The notes under the pieces: model-generated
What the model saw: the letters and a program-made list of their open reading frames with translations, nothing else
Database searches by the model: none
What the model was told of the DNA's origin: nothing
DNA from: Hybos culiciformis
Lineage: Eukaryota; Arthropoda; Insecta; Diptera; Hybotidae
DNA length: 64,000 bases
Direction of reading: 5' to 3'
Assembly: GCA_964007475.1 (NCBI GenBank)
Contig: OZ023275.1
Span: 3,348,001 to 3,412,000, forward strand
Program-made: the position numbers and the translations under genes
Shown here: positions 46,800-60,628 of the stretch, one piece after another
Numbering within the stretch: the stretch's first letter is position 1
Layout of the letters: each line of letters begins with the position of its first letter

Positions 46800-49700
46800 C
46801 CATCGGCTTTCAGCCATAACCTATAATTTTCGAAGCTAGTTGGTAATTTGTTTTTCTAATTCCATGACCTATACTTTTTTCCTTTATTCAATAAATATAA
46901 AGTTAAGCTTTTATTTTTCTTATTTTATACTTTTGTTATTTAAGTTGTATATACATAAATATTATATAAAAATTTAACCCCAAGGACGCAGGTTCAAAAC
47001 GGCATCAACTCCTAAAACGTTTTACAAATAATTTTCTTCAAATCTATATTAACATTATAATACATATTTCATTTTCGACCTTTTCATTAAAGGTTATCAA
47101 AATATTAAAATTTGGGTCTATTATCCTTTCTTTCTATTTAAAACTAGTAAGAAAAGAATGAATATTACATTTAAACATTGTTAAAAAAATATTCCATAAA
47201 AAAACAAATAATAAAAATTCATTGAATTTTTTCCATATAATGTTTAAAAGCGTTAGAGAGAACTGACTAATTGTTTTTATAAAATTCCAAATAATAATGT
47301 TAATGTTCAATTGATCTAATCTAGAAAGTTTGCACATCATTTTTGGCAAAGAAAACCAAAAGAAAAGTCCTTGTTGATCCACGAAAATAAACTAACAGTG
47401 TTAACTTAAAATTGTCTAATTAAAGTTGAATAAATCTTAAAAAGTTTAATAAAAACAAAAAAAATTATTTACCTGCCCCTTTAGATTCTACAAAATTTGT
47501 AAAAGATACTCAAAAAAATATATAAATTTATATGTAGTGTAAAAAGTTAAGTACGTTTTCAACATAAAAAAATAAAATATCTCAAAGGAACTATATATGT
47601 AAAATTTCACGACATTTTTAAGTCCTTGTTGTTCATAAATCATGTTCCACCCTTTTCTTTTATATATATCTCAAAAGGATAACACATAAACTAAAATATT
47701 TACAAAGAAAATACATCTGGTTTTTTTCTTTCGGTCAAAATAAAATATAAAAAAAAAGACATAACCTTTCAAATTTATTTATTTTTTTATTAAAAAGATA
47801 TAGAAACGTAATAAGAATTCTACATCAATATTTTTTTAGGAATAAATTGTTTTCCTTTTTTTTTTGTGGGAACTATATCTAAACAACTCATTTTTCTTTC
47901 CGTTTGGATGAAAAAAATAAAGAATCAAATTAATCAAAAAAAAAATTAAACAAAAAATAAACAACAAACTTCAAAATAGTAAAAACCAAAATATAGCTTT
48001 AAATGAAAAATACAAAAACCACAATCTGCTATTTTCCATATTTTCCTTTTTTCCAAATCTTTATTTTTAACATTTTATTACTCATTATGTTTCTGACATT
48101 ATTTTTCCACTGCATCATATTCACAGTACAAACTATTCCAAAAACTATACAAACCGAAAAAATAAGTTACCAATTATTTTCACTAAAAACTCTTTTGCAA
48201 TAATAATAATAAGAAAAGCTAACAACTTTTTGTCAACTTAATGTCAACAATATTCAATTGAGCACTGTCAAAAGTTGTATCTTTCTCAGAATTTTATTTT
48301 ATTTTAAATATACATCAACTGAATCCTTATTTCGCTTTATTTATATTATATTTAAAACTTTAAAATTTTCAAAATTCATATTGTGGTCATAGTATTTTAA
48401 CACGTTGTTTTGATAACAAGAAGTATGTATTATTATCACTATTTGTTTATTCACTTCCGAAATGTAAATAAAAGTCTGGTGGATATATTAATTTGTGGAA
48501 AGTAAAAGATAGATTTACATATAATAAATTTATTAGAATAAAAATTATAACAATAAGCTTTCTCAAACAAAATAAAAAAGACTTTGCATGTTATTTGTCA
48601 ATTTCATTTTTTGTATTCTCTCCTTTTTTTTTGTGTGTCCTTGAAAACGCATATTGTGTCGCACCCTTTTGATAATAATTTTTCGTAATTTTCTTTTTCC
48701 CGGCTTTTGCATTAATTTAAAAAATGATAAAGAACTTCCTGTCATCAAACAAACTTTTTAAATGAATTATTTTGTGAAAATTTTTATAAATAACTGCAAA
48801 CATAATTGTACAAGTTATATCTGCATATCTGTATATTTTTTAGATTTTTATATGATAGGAAAATAGATATACTTATAATGTAAGTACCTGACTAAGTTTG
48901 TAAGAATAAATTATGTAAATAAAATGAATTTAATTTTTTTTTGACAAAAGTTATACGATTAGGTAAAGCTTTGATTGTTTAATGCACAAGTTTTTTGATA
49001 ATGTCGTTCATGGTTTGTTATGGATTCGTTTAACTAACAAAAAAAATATTTTATAAGCATATGTCGGATTTATTAGCCTAGGACTAGGACTAGGAGTCTT
49101 TAAAGGAATAATTATAAAACTAAGGCATATTCCTTTAACGAAAGTATTACTCTAATTTTGAAACTGAAACTTGGTACTTGTAAATTAAACTTTTTATAGT
49201 GTGTTATGATCCAATTCTTTTTATTATTACAAATTTACTTAACCAATTTGTAACTCTGATTTTTTAATTCAATATTTAACATTTTTCAGGACATAATTGT
49301 ACATACTTACATTTCATTTATTTTTAAAAACGAACTAACAAAAGCTCTTTTTGTTTACATAATTTTAAATAAAAACTTTTATAGGTCAAACCATAAGAAA
49401 AACAAAAGAGAGTGGATTACATTTTTATTTCAAGATATTTTTTATTATGAAAAACGTATATTTCAACAAAATTGTTTTAAAGAAAATTCAAATGAAAAAT
49501 TGATGTACAAAGCTTTTAATTTTTTTTTTAATTTAAAGGCAGTATCTTGTTTTATTTTTAATGTTGGTCAAAAGGGTAATTAAGAACCACACTTCAATGA
49601 TAGTTATTCTTCCAGTTCCATTTAATATATTGCAATTTTTTGTTCAGATTTTAAAATTAATTTTCATTGGGAATCAGTTGTTTCCCTGTTCCTCTCAGCT

Positions 49701-52700
49701 GGTAATTTCGTAAAAACTGAAATTTAATCAGAACTAAGTTGTTATAAATTATTTAACTTGAAACGTTTCAATTTACAAAATGCTCTATAAGGTATTTTTA
49801 ATTAATTTTTTTTTTTAAATGAAGGTATTGAAAAAAAATATATATTTAATAAAAGTTTTCCACGAAATTTAATATTTTTCAATAAAACTAACCGCGGTAA
49901 CTTATAAAAAAAATATAGGGATTATATTATACATAAAAAAAATTTAAGAGATTATATTTTTATTTGAGATAACGTACATACAGTTTTGGAGATTCATTTA
50001 TTATGTGTCATTTTATGTGAATGTTTAGTACTAAACATATTTGTTTTAAATGAAAATTTTTCACATATTAATAAAATGTGTGAGCTTAGCTTTCATTACT
50101 TTTTTTTATATAAAAAATTTATGTTTGAACTATTTTATACCGAACATTAATTAATATACTAAGTTTTAATATAAATATAATATAAAAAAGTTTTAACACT
50201 ATATGTGAATTTGTGACTAATGAAAATGAAAAAAAAAATTTTACTAATATCTAATAACAACTTTAATCGAATATTATCACTATCCACATAGTATTATATA
50301 TCTATTTAAAAACTTTGTCATAAAAAGCCTGACAATAAATTTAATTTTTAAAAAATAACTTTTTTTCTGAGGACACATAAATGAAAATAAAAAAGTTATT
50401 AAATTATCTACACTTGGCATAATTTTCTTGGAAATTTTTGATTTTTTAATTTATTGCTGTTTTTCTTTGTCAACAAAATATAATAATAAAAAAATTTGTA
50501 TTTCTGTTGAAAATGAAAATTTATTAGAAACAATATTCAGAATTCATATTGTTTTATAACAAAATTCCAAAAAAAAAATAAAAATATTTACATTATTTAT
50601 TTATTCGAGAGAAAAAAACATTTCTATTTTCAATTAACCTACAAAATAAAATTCAGATGAATTATTTGATTGAGTTCATCATACATGGAAAATTTTTAAA
50701 TGGAATCGATTAATAATGATCAATAACTTCTAAAATACTCAATAACTATACTAACACCGGATGCTTTTACGAGATTTTAAAATTAGAAGACCATTTCTGA
50801 ACGTCTATATTTATATAAATTAATGCGTGAAAACATCCAGTAATCGTTGAGACTGAGAAATCATTTATATTTGTTTATTGATAACATTTACCAATTTTTA
50901 AATCAAATTTCCAAATATACATAACAGTTACAATTAGTAAAACCATTATATAAAATGTAATTCCAATCATAAAGAATGACTGAAACTAAAACAAGAAGCA
51001 TTAAGAGATGGATGCAAAACTATTATCATCTTTAAAAAGTTGTTTCACATTAATACCTTAAAGTTGTTGCAATATAGTAGAAATTAAACAAACTTAACTT
51101 TTGAAAACTTTAATTTTTAAATAAAAATTTATACAAAAATATTGCGTGAATGGTTATAAATACATATAAATTTAATACTTTAGTTATTTTCTTCTTGAGA
51201 ATTTTATAATTATAAAAACAACTATTACACATATAATATATTATTATTTATTAATTATTAGGTCTAATATTATAATGAAGCTATAAAGATTTATTTTCTA
51301 AATATGTATGACAAACATTTATCTAAAATTGTACATTGTTGGTACATTTATCTATTTTCGACTCTGTGGAATGAATCCATTTTTTTTTTTTTTTCTGCAT
51401 ATTAAAGAACATTAAATTTACATTATCATAATTTTAATTTATGTTTTTGTCTGGACTAAAAGTATTTAAATAACAACATCATGCATGAACAATTCTAAAT
51501 GATTCTGTATATACACAATTCTGATTTCGATTATGCATAAATTATCGAATTTTCATATACCGTTGTCAATCAAAAAGAAGACACTTGGATTTAACAGTCA
51601 ATAATTTATTACAAACCATTTAAAAAAAAATTGTTTTTCTGTTTTTACTCAAAGTCTACAATTCTTACAACAATTTATGTATTTAAAATAAAAACTAATG
51701 TTATATGAACTATCCCTGAACTGACTGTACCAACATCGACTGTAAGAGACTTTGATAGTTTAAAACAAATATGTATCTAAAAATTAAAATTATATTAAGA
51801 ATTCAGATACCCTTTTTGACGATCTTATTGCTTCGTAAGATCTTTTTAATTATTTGCACAAAAAGGAATGCTGTCGCTCAAATTAACAGCACACATGATC
51901 TGTTGTAAATGACTGGACTTCTAAAAATAAAAGATTTTCCTATATAAATTAAATTTTTAAAATTTTATTCCGGAAATTTAATATTTAAAATAATTTGTTT
52001 GATAAATAAGTACTTTTTAATTTGTTTCACCTAAAGTTATAAAAATAAATAATTGTCAATTATCTATCCAATTATATATTTATCGATGACATTAAAAATA
52101 AAATATTTTGATTCAATATAAACAAAATTTGGAGCGATAAAATATTATTATTCTTTATTATGAAAACTGAATATAAATTGATATCACCCAATTGATTATT
52201 TAAATATTTATTTAAAATATGAAAATTTATTTTAAAATCATCATTCAGTCAAATTCAACTATTTATGTCACCAAGCCTGAATCTAAAGTTAATGTATGTA
52301 TAGTCAACGAAAATAAACTTCTAATCTTATTCTTATTCTTTATAATTTTTTTTTTTTTTTTTTTACTTAAATAATTAGATATGATATTTTTATTCAGATA
52401 GATTACGTTTCTGTTGTTGGTACCTCCATGGGAGTGGATTTAAAAATTGGCAAATATTTTCACAAAATATATAATCAAAATTTATCCTTGTTAAATACTC
52501 ATATATGCTTCGAAAGAAAGCACATAATTTTAATGGTACAATGAAAACTACCAAAAAATTTTACGTTAAAGATTATTTTACATATAATTATTATATTCTT
52601 TTTAAGTTCATTTTCTTTTACATCATATTATATTATCATAAAAATAAATGTATTTACCTTTGATTGCATAAATTTGAATTAATAAGGATAGAATTTGATA

Positions 52701-55700
52701 TTTAGTTCTGTACTTTAATACCTTGCATCCTCAATAACAATGTTGGTGTAGTTTTTGTGTAGTACCTACATATTTTATTTATGCCACAACAAAGAATCAG
52801 TTTTCCCACAAAAATAAGTCATTTTAAGTTGTTTTAGATTCTATTCTGATTCCATATAAAGGATTAAATAAGAATGTGATATAAAAGGTTGAAAACGTTA
52901 TAACTTTTTAATGCTAATAAGATTTTAAAATGCAATTTTTTTTTGCTTGCTCCTTTCATTCAGTTAATGTGAGATAATACATTTGAAAATCATGGACACA
53001 ATATGAGTTTAATCCTGTCAAAAAAAAAAGTTAAATAATGTAAAATCTTTTTTTTTTGTGTTGTTATTTTGAAAAATGTTTATTTTTGTGTATAAGAATA
53101 TAGTATATCTAAGTTTTTCAAATAAATCTTCTTTATATGTACATAATATTTAAAAATTAGGTGCGATACATTATAGAACACAAAACATGTCAAATTACAA
53201 TCTTAATGGATCTAAAATCTGTTCAAATTGATGAAAAAAAAAAAAATTATTTTATTCCATTAATTCTGACGAAAACATATTTTAGCAGACCCATGATCTT
53301 TGACTTAATGTGAAATGTTTGACTTAAAAATGAAATGTTAAGCATAAAATTGAGTTTAAATTTAATTTTTGTCAAAAATTTTAAAGTCTTTCAGAGAAAT
53401 AATTACTTTTATAATTGTAATTTTCTTATCTTTATCAAGTCTTTAATTTATTGATTAAAAATATTAATAACCTACAAATCAAAGTATAGTTGTATGAATG
53501 TGAACCGCACTTTTGTATCTTTTCCGAATTTAATTTACTTAATTATACAATTTCAAAAAAATGTTCGTTCAATATATAAATTGGAAAGCTTTTCATAAGA
53601 ATCACATAAAGTCAGAAAATATTTTGATAAAATAAAAACCTATGACAAAAAGAAAATTTATTTAATTCACTTTGAGCAAACGAAAGTAATTTCTTTCGAA
53701 AGCAAAATTTTTATACTGAAAGTCAAACGTAAATATTTTATTAATTCTATTATATCCATTCACATATTTTAGAGAAGTCATTTATTTTTATTTATTTTGC
53801 TTAATGAAAAAAGATCCAAAATTTTTTTAAATGTGTATTACTCTTTTTCTAATTCCTTGATTGAAGTTTCAATTCATACTGTTTGATAATAAGATTAGAA
53901 AATCTTCGGTCTACAATTCACTGCGAAGTAAGTTGTGTGATTTGTATATAAATATAAAAAAAAGACTTATTGTTAATTAATCGAATTTTCAAAAAATTAA
54001 CTCTGAACTAGATACTATGAACATTTAAATTGTCCTTTAAATTGGTAGTAAAAATATGTATCAACTTTAAAAAAAAAAACATAACGAAGGTTTATAATAG
54101 CAATTACTTATGTATATATATTAAGCTGGATCAATCTTATTCTTGAATAAAAATTGATATATTATTTACTTTTTTTGATTTAAAAATTTTAAAATCTCCA
54201 TATTTTCAATAAAGTACCTATACCTTTATAAATAAATAAGACTTCAATTGTAATCAAAAAAACAATAATATTTTTGATGATTTCGACTTGGTTTAACATA
54301 CAATTTCCATATAAGATTGAAAGCTTAGTGACAGGTTGTAAATTAAATTGTTAAACTACTACATAATTTATGTTTTATATGTATACACATAATAATTCAA
54401 TATCTGTAGATTACGGAAAATAAAGAAGCGATTATTGATAACTAAGGATGTGAAACCTTCAATAGATGAAAATAAAATGATAAAAAGGACAACAAATTAC
54501 TGTCTGTTCAACATTCAATTTTCATGATTTATTTTTACTTTGTCTATGAATATCCCTTTCAAAAAATTCAAATCTTCAACAAAAAACAAAAAAAAATAAT
54601 CAACTTAAATACTTCCTATGGAACATATTATTTCACTGTGACAAGTTGATAAAAAAGCTAATTTAGCAAGCTATTGAAATGAAAATGGCTTTTTAGGATA
54701 TAAAAACTGTAGAGAATAAAAATTAACACATTATTTATTTTTACAGAAAAAAGAATTAAGGACATTAAATTGTACTTTATAAAAGGAAACATATACACAC
54801 CTACATACTTCACTATGTTCTTTTTTTTTATATCAAAAGTATGATAAAATATTAAGCTTCTTACATCAATATTAATTCTTATTCTATGTATAGTAGTAGA
54901 ACATTTTCATTTTTTTTTTTTTGAAAAATCAAGGAAACTATGAGGACAGACAAAACAAAAGTCTGATGAAAAAACAAAAATAAATTTTAAATTTGAAATA
55001 TGTTTGTAGTAAAATGAAAAAGAAATCATTATACAGAGTTATTTATTTTCATTGAAAATTAATATTACTGAACGGATTAAGTCAATATTTGGTATCATAA
55101 GAAGGAGGAGTTTTTTAAAAACTTTATCCTAAGTGAAATTAAATTTTTCTTTTTAAATAACTTAATAATAAAATATATATACCTATAATACTAACTATTA
55201 ATCAAAATTAAAATGTGAAAAAAAAAAATTTAATAGGACTGACAAGAAAAAATCACGTCATCAATCTTGTTATTATCAATTGGATATATATTTTGACAGT
55301 GAATCAAATTATAAAAAAAAAATATAATCTTTATTTAAAAAAATATTCTGCCATTTCTTTTTATTTCTATTTTTTTATGTTATGCGCGTAAAAAAAGTGA
55401 AATTTATATAAATTTAAAAAATAAAAAAAAAAAATATGTACATATGTTATAATAAAAATTTGAGACCTTATGTAGTCAACATTAAAAAGTGTTTCGTTAT
55501 ATTTGTGAAGAAGTGGTTTCGTTTTCAAATTTGTTTAACATTTAAGACTTAAGTTATATTTTTTTTTGTTTTCAGAAAAAATGCTTTAAAATTTAGAATA
55601 TTGAAGTTATGGTTTTTTCTTTGATTCAAAGCATTTGACTTATGTACTTTATCCGATTTTCTTTTTTAAATTGAAATTCGAGGGAAAAAAATTTTATTCC

Positions 55701-58700
55701 ACGATATTAGCATTTCCGTGGAAGTTAATTTAAATGTTTTATTATGTGATGCTTATGATTTAAAATTATAAAAATTTCATCATCATTGACATAATATCCT
55801 TTATATATAGAGTTCAAGATAAATTCTCTGTAATTATAAGTTAATATAAAAGTTAAATATAAAATCAACAGGTAGATTTTTCAATTCGATTTTCAATTCA
55901 TGTAGATTTATTATGCAAATTTAAATTTGTTAAATTAAATAATATTAAATTTTTTTTTATTTTTTTTTTTTTTTTTTTGATATATTTTTCTTTGAAAATT
56001 TTAAAATTACATTTAGGAAAAGTTTATAATTGCGTAAAAATATTTAATTTTATTATTTGACTAAGTATTTATTTAATATGATTTATGTAAATAAATTATA
56101 AATTATTATAAAAATTATGAACTATACATGTGAAAATAAAATAATATCAACAAATATTTTAAAATGTAAATTATTATAGTTGGTTTATTTAATATGTACA
56201 TATTTAGGTATTATGAGTACATATTTGTGATATTAAAAAAAAAATTAATTTTTATACCAGGAAATAAAAGTTGAATAGTGAAAACTTCGAACTGTGGAAT
56301 AGTAACGATGAAGAATGTTCAAATTCCTCTTGGTAAGTTATTCAAAAATACAAAATAATGATGAGGTGCGCTAATTAGTTCTGCCAAACTTTCGAATAAA
56401 TTTTATATTTATCAAAATTGATTCTGATGTTAATATATGTCCTTAAATTAATTCACTTTAATCATAAAATAAGTGCATATATAATTAAGGTAGTCATCGC
56501 GAAGAAAAATACAATCTTATAATTTTCTTCTTTGTTGTATAGTTGTATAGTTCTTTTACCTTAGGAGACATCCAAAACTTTTTGTTTTTTCTTCAAAGTG
56601 ATTACTTCCTTTATGCTTTTATTTACTTATATTCTACAATATACAGTTAATATAACAGCATACCTGTCATATAAAAGGATTCATGAAAAGATGTTTTTAT
56701 TAAATTTTTGAAAACCATATAAATTTGTTAGTCATTATATATGGTTAGAAAACTGAATTTTCTGACAATGTTTCCTTACAAAATTATAAATATAAAACAA
56801 GCTTTTGAATTTTCTATAAAATCAATATTTTAAATGAACAGATAAAACAAACTTTCTGTCATTATTTCATTATTCTTATTCTACATAGTTAATTATTATG
56901 ACTACAATCATCGTCTTATTGCATACAGTATAGTATAAAACTTCAGAGAAAATGATGAATTTTCTGGGTAATTTTGCGAATACTTCATTTATATTTTCTG
57001 TACATATAATTATAAAGATAATGTAGTATAAAAGAACTATATGTTTTTTAGTTTTTTATAAAGTTTCAAAGTTCTAATTCAGAGATAATATAGAGCAGAT
57101 CTTTCAAAAGGATAAAATACATAATGTATCTAACTGAAGCAAATTATTTCCACTATATTTTCTTTTAATTTTCTCATCTTATAAACATATAAAATGATGC
57201 ATACTTTTAGGAGAAATATAATATATGTATTTTTTTTTTTTTTTTTATAATCACAACGAATTTATTTATTTATATGAAAAATTATATGTATGTAAAGTAT
57301 AATAAAGCATTTAATATACATATAATATATGTACACATCACCGCATTATCACGTACTTACGATTCTTTTGAAGTCACGTACTTTTAATGATATATAAAAA
57401 AAAAGAAGAATATTATTGCACAAAGAAATAAATAACTTGAAGTAAATATATATACCTACGTATATAGAAGATATAATGTATCACACTTACAAAAATAAAT
57501 TAATATTTTATTAAAGTTTGTGAAGGACATTATTTTTATTCAAGGACATTTTGATATTGAGTACGTACTTAAGTATCATGATATTTTCTTTTTTTACATG
57601 TGTTCTAACTATGTATAACAAAAATTTTTCTTATAATCAATATTCCAAACTTTAAATGTAAGATATCTCACAGTGATTTTTCGGATCATAACAGTATCGC
57701 TATTTTTGCCAAATGTTTCAAACTGGAATATATACAAAGATCTATTTTTCAGAGAAAACATTCTTCAAATTAATGTTTATTCACAAAGCAGATTTTATTG
57801 ACTCGGACTGTAATTTTTCGATTTGAATTTGTAAAAAAACCAAAAAATAAGTAACACTTTTTATTAGACGACTTGTCATCTATGAAGTTTTTGTAATTGG
57901 TGAAATTTTACTAAATTAACAAAATTTATATTTATCTACCTTTGCGAAAAAATAACCAACAATACAAAAACAAAAAGAATCCTTGAATTTTCGTGTCAAA
58001 AAAATTAAAGAACATTATAATTACATTTTTTTTTTTTAAACATTTTAATGACATAAAAAGCTTTTGTACTTCTTTTTTTTTTAATTTTTCTCACAATTAT
58101 TTTATTTTTAACTATATTTCTCACGGTAAATAATTCTTTGTTTTTTTTTTTAATATATTTCTCTTACTTAGAAAGCAATATTAACAAAAATAAAGTAGAA
58201 AATTTATTAGACAAGAGCGTGAAAAATAATGATGTGAATGATACTTGAGTTCGTCCGTTTTGTTTGTTCCTTTAAAAAAAACCCCCATTTATCGTTTATT
58301 CAGTAAAAACAACAAAAATTTTTGTTTTACTGTTTTAGAAAATGAAGAAAAATATTTATTATGTAAAGGAAAATTTCTAGAAAAAATATATTACTGAATA
58401 AGACATTAAAAAAATATTTGCTTCTTTTTTTTTGTAGATTTAACAATAAAGAACAATTAAAAAACCACTAAAAATACTTGTCTTTTTCTTTTTAAATGAA
58501 AAATTGTAAAAAAAAAATTTAGAAGAAAATATTCTTGAAGGTATTAAATTAATAATGATTTCATATTTTGAAAATTTTTCATAGGAATGTTGTAACATTT
58601 ATATTTTATAAATTACCGCAGTGTACTAGATTTTATCATAATATACTACAAGATTGTTTTTTTGTGCAAACCACTGAAGTCTTAAATTTTATTACACCTA

Positions 58701-60568
58701 TAAATAAGATTGAAAATAATGAAAAATTTGGTAAAATGGTAAATTAAAAATTCACTTCTTCGTTTATTTTAGAAACCTACAGTTCCATATATTTGGTAGA
58801 AATCAAAATTTTAGTTAATACCAAATCAAGTATGAAAGTTCAAAAAAAAGTTTAATTACAAAATTATTCAAACAAAAAATAAAAAAAATTATTTTAGGAA
58901 TAAAATTTTATTTATACTCAGATTAAGCGGTTCATAAAATAAAATTTTAATATGCTTTTGCCCACTTTTTTTTTTCCATCCCAAAGTCAACAGAAAATAT
59001 ATATAAAAATTTCATTTTCACCCATAAAAAGAATATAAATAATAAGATATCATGTTTAATAAGACCTGTAAGACTTAAAAATAAAAACATTTCAAATTTT
59101 CGTATAAAAAAGTATTAATTCATATAATGTAATATGTACATATGCATTTTAGAAATAAAATTAAATCAAAATAGATATGAATATAACTTAATTCATAAGA
59201 GATTATAAACAGCATAAATATTTATAATCTTAAAACTCAAAAAAAAAAAAAAAAGAAAGTATGTAATTAAAATCTAAAAGCCACAGTGAAAATGCAAATT
59301 CAGTTTACTCCAACAGTATCGCATATAAAATATTTAATCATTAAGTTGTAGGATTAAAATAAACATTAGTTAATTTCTTGTCGTTTTTTTTTTTTTTTAA
59401 ATATATAAAGCTAAAGTTAATTATCCTCAATGGTGCAATTGTCGTAATTTATCCCATAGATTTTTATTTCTATTTTAATGGTTTTTTATCACGTTGAATG
59501 AGTTGAAGAATATAATAAATAACGTGCTAAAAGACAATTATTAAATTCAAGTAAATAATTATTTTAATACACCATTAACACCTTATTATGGAATATTTTT
59601 CTTATTTGAAAATATTTTCTTGAATTAATGAAATAGTATATGCTGTAGGTACAATGGTTTTATGTACGCATATAGTATTTATCTTTATGTCAAGTGGTTT
59701 TTTTTTTTTTGTTTTTAATATTTGCTGCATAGATATTTTGTTAAATTTTTAATTCTTGAATATAATAAAACAGGAAAGTGTAAAAGATTATGTATAGCAA
59801 TCATAACTTGTAAAAATTATTTAAATTATATTTTCAGTGTTATTTTTTAGAAAACATAGTTGAAACATGCAATATTTCATTCAATTGAACTAAATAGCAT
59901 AATGTAAGCATAAATTATATATATATTTTTAAGCGAGAAAAAAAAAAACAAATCATAAAATGACACATTTAATTTGAACTTAAAAGAGCGTTAAACCCCT
60001 ATTTAGTATTTTTATGTTCATATATACATTATTATATATAAAGACTTAAATATGTTTTGAACTAAACATTTTTCTGAATGAAATTACAAATAATATAATT
60101 TTCTTGAAAGTGGGAAAAATTTTCATTTAATTCAAAAAAATATATATATATGAATCGCATGTATAATATTATATTATGTATTTCGTTTCTCAGAAGTTGT
60201 TATTATATGCGGTTTTAGATTTTAATTTTTTTTCTATAAATAAAAACAAAAATTATGATTTCATACATATTTAAATTAAAATTAAATAGAAAAAAATGTC
60301 TGTTATAAAAAGGTAAGTAGGAGTAACACACATATGTATAAATTTAATAAAAAATACGTTTTATGTAAGATTTTTATTTATATCACTGATGTAAAGACAC
60401 CTACGAAATTAATTGTAACTTTTCCCGACCAAAATGTCTGTGTCTTACAAAATAATGATAAAATTAGAAAATCGAATATGCTTGTATATAGGCTATATTC
60501 ATAAAAGAAAAGTTTTTGATGTTGACAAGAAAAGAAAATGGATCAATTATTTCAAGTATTATATAATA
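46800..60568. other. AT-rich non-coding stretch of about 14 kb
   Basis: No gene, RNA or intact mobile element could be supported. Short frames such as 48563-48748 (minus strand, Lys/Arg-rich) and 47134-47382 look like chance. There are many A- and T-runs, for example T19 at 55960-55978. A small ctaggacta duplication lies near 49080. Slightly richer spots at 51820-51910 and 52425-52445 carry no readable signal. Confidence 0.6.
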
Positions 60569-60628
60569 TATAAATTTTAATCATAAAATGAAATGGGTTC
60601 GAATTTAATTTTATGATTAAAATTTATA
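60569..60628. repeat. Perfect 21-bp hairpin with an 18-base loop
   Basis: The arm at 60569-60589 (tataaattttaatcataaaa plus t) pairs without mismatch with 60608-60628. The loop is gaaatgggttcgaattta. The 60-nt span and single stem-loop resemble a small pre-miRNA in size, but the arms contain only one C/G pair, so chance plus AT bias, or a tiny foldback element, is at least as likely. Confidence 0.85.

Noticed and set aside
46975..47000. B-box-like gcaggttcaaaacgg
   Set aside because: It diverges from the GGTTCGANNCC consensus and has no A box upstream at tRNA spacing.
48563..48748. Lys/Arg-rich minus-strand frame that could suggest a ribosomal or histone-like protein
   Set aside because: The basic residues follow from A-rich codons, no known motif is present, and the frame is only 61 codons.
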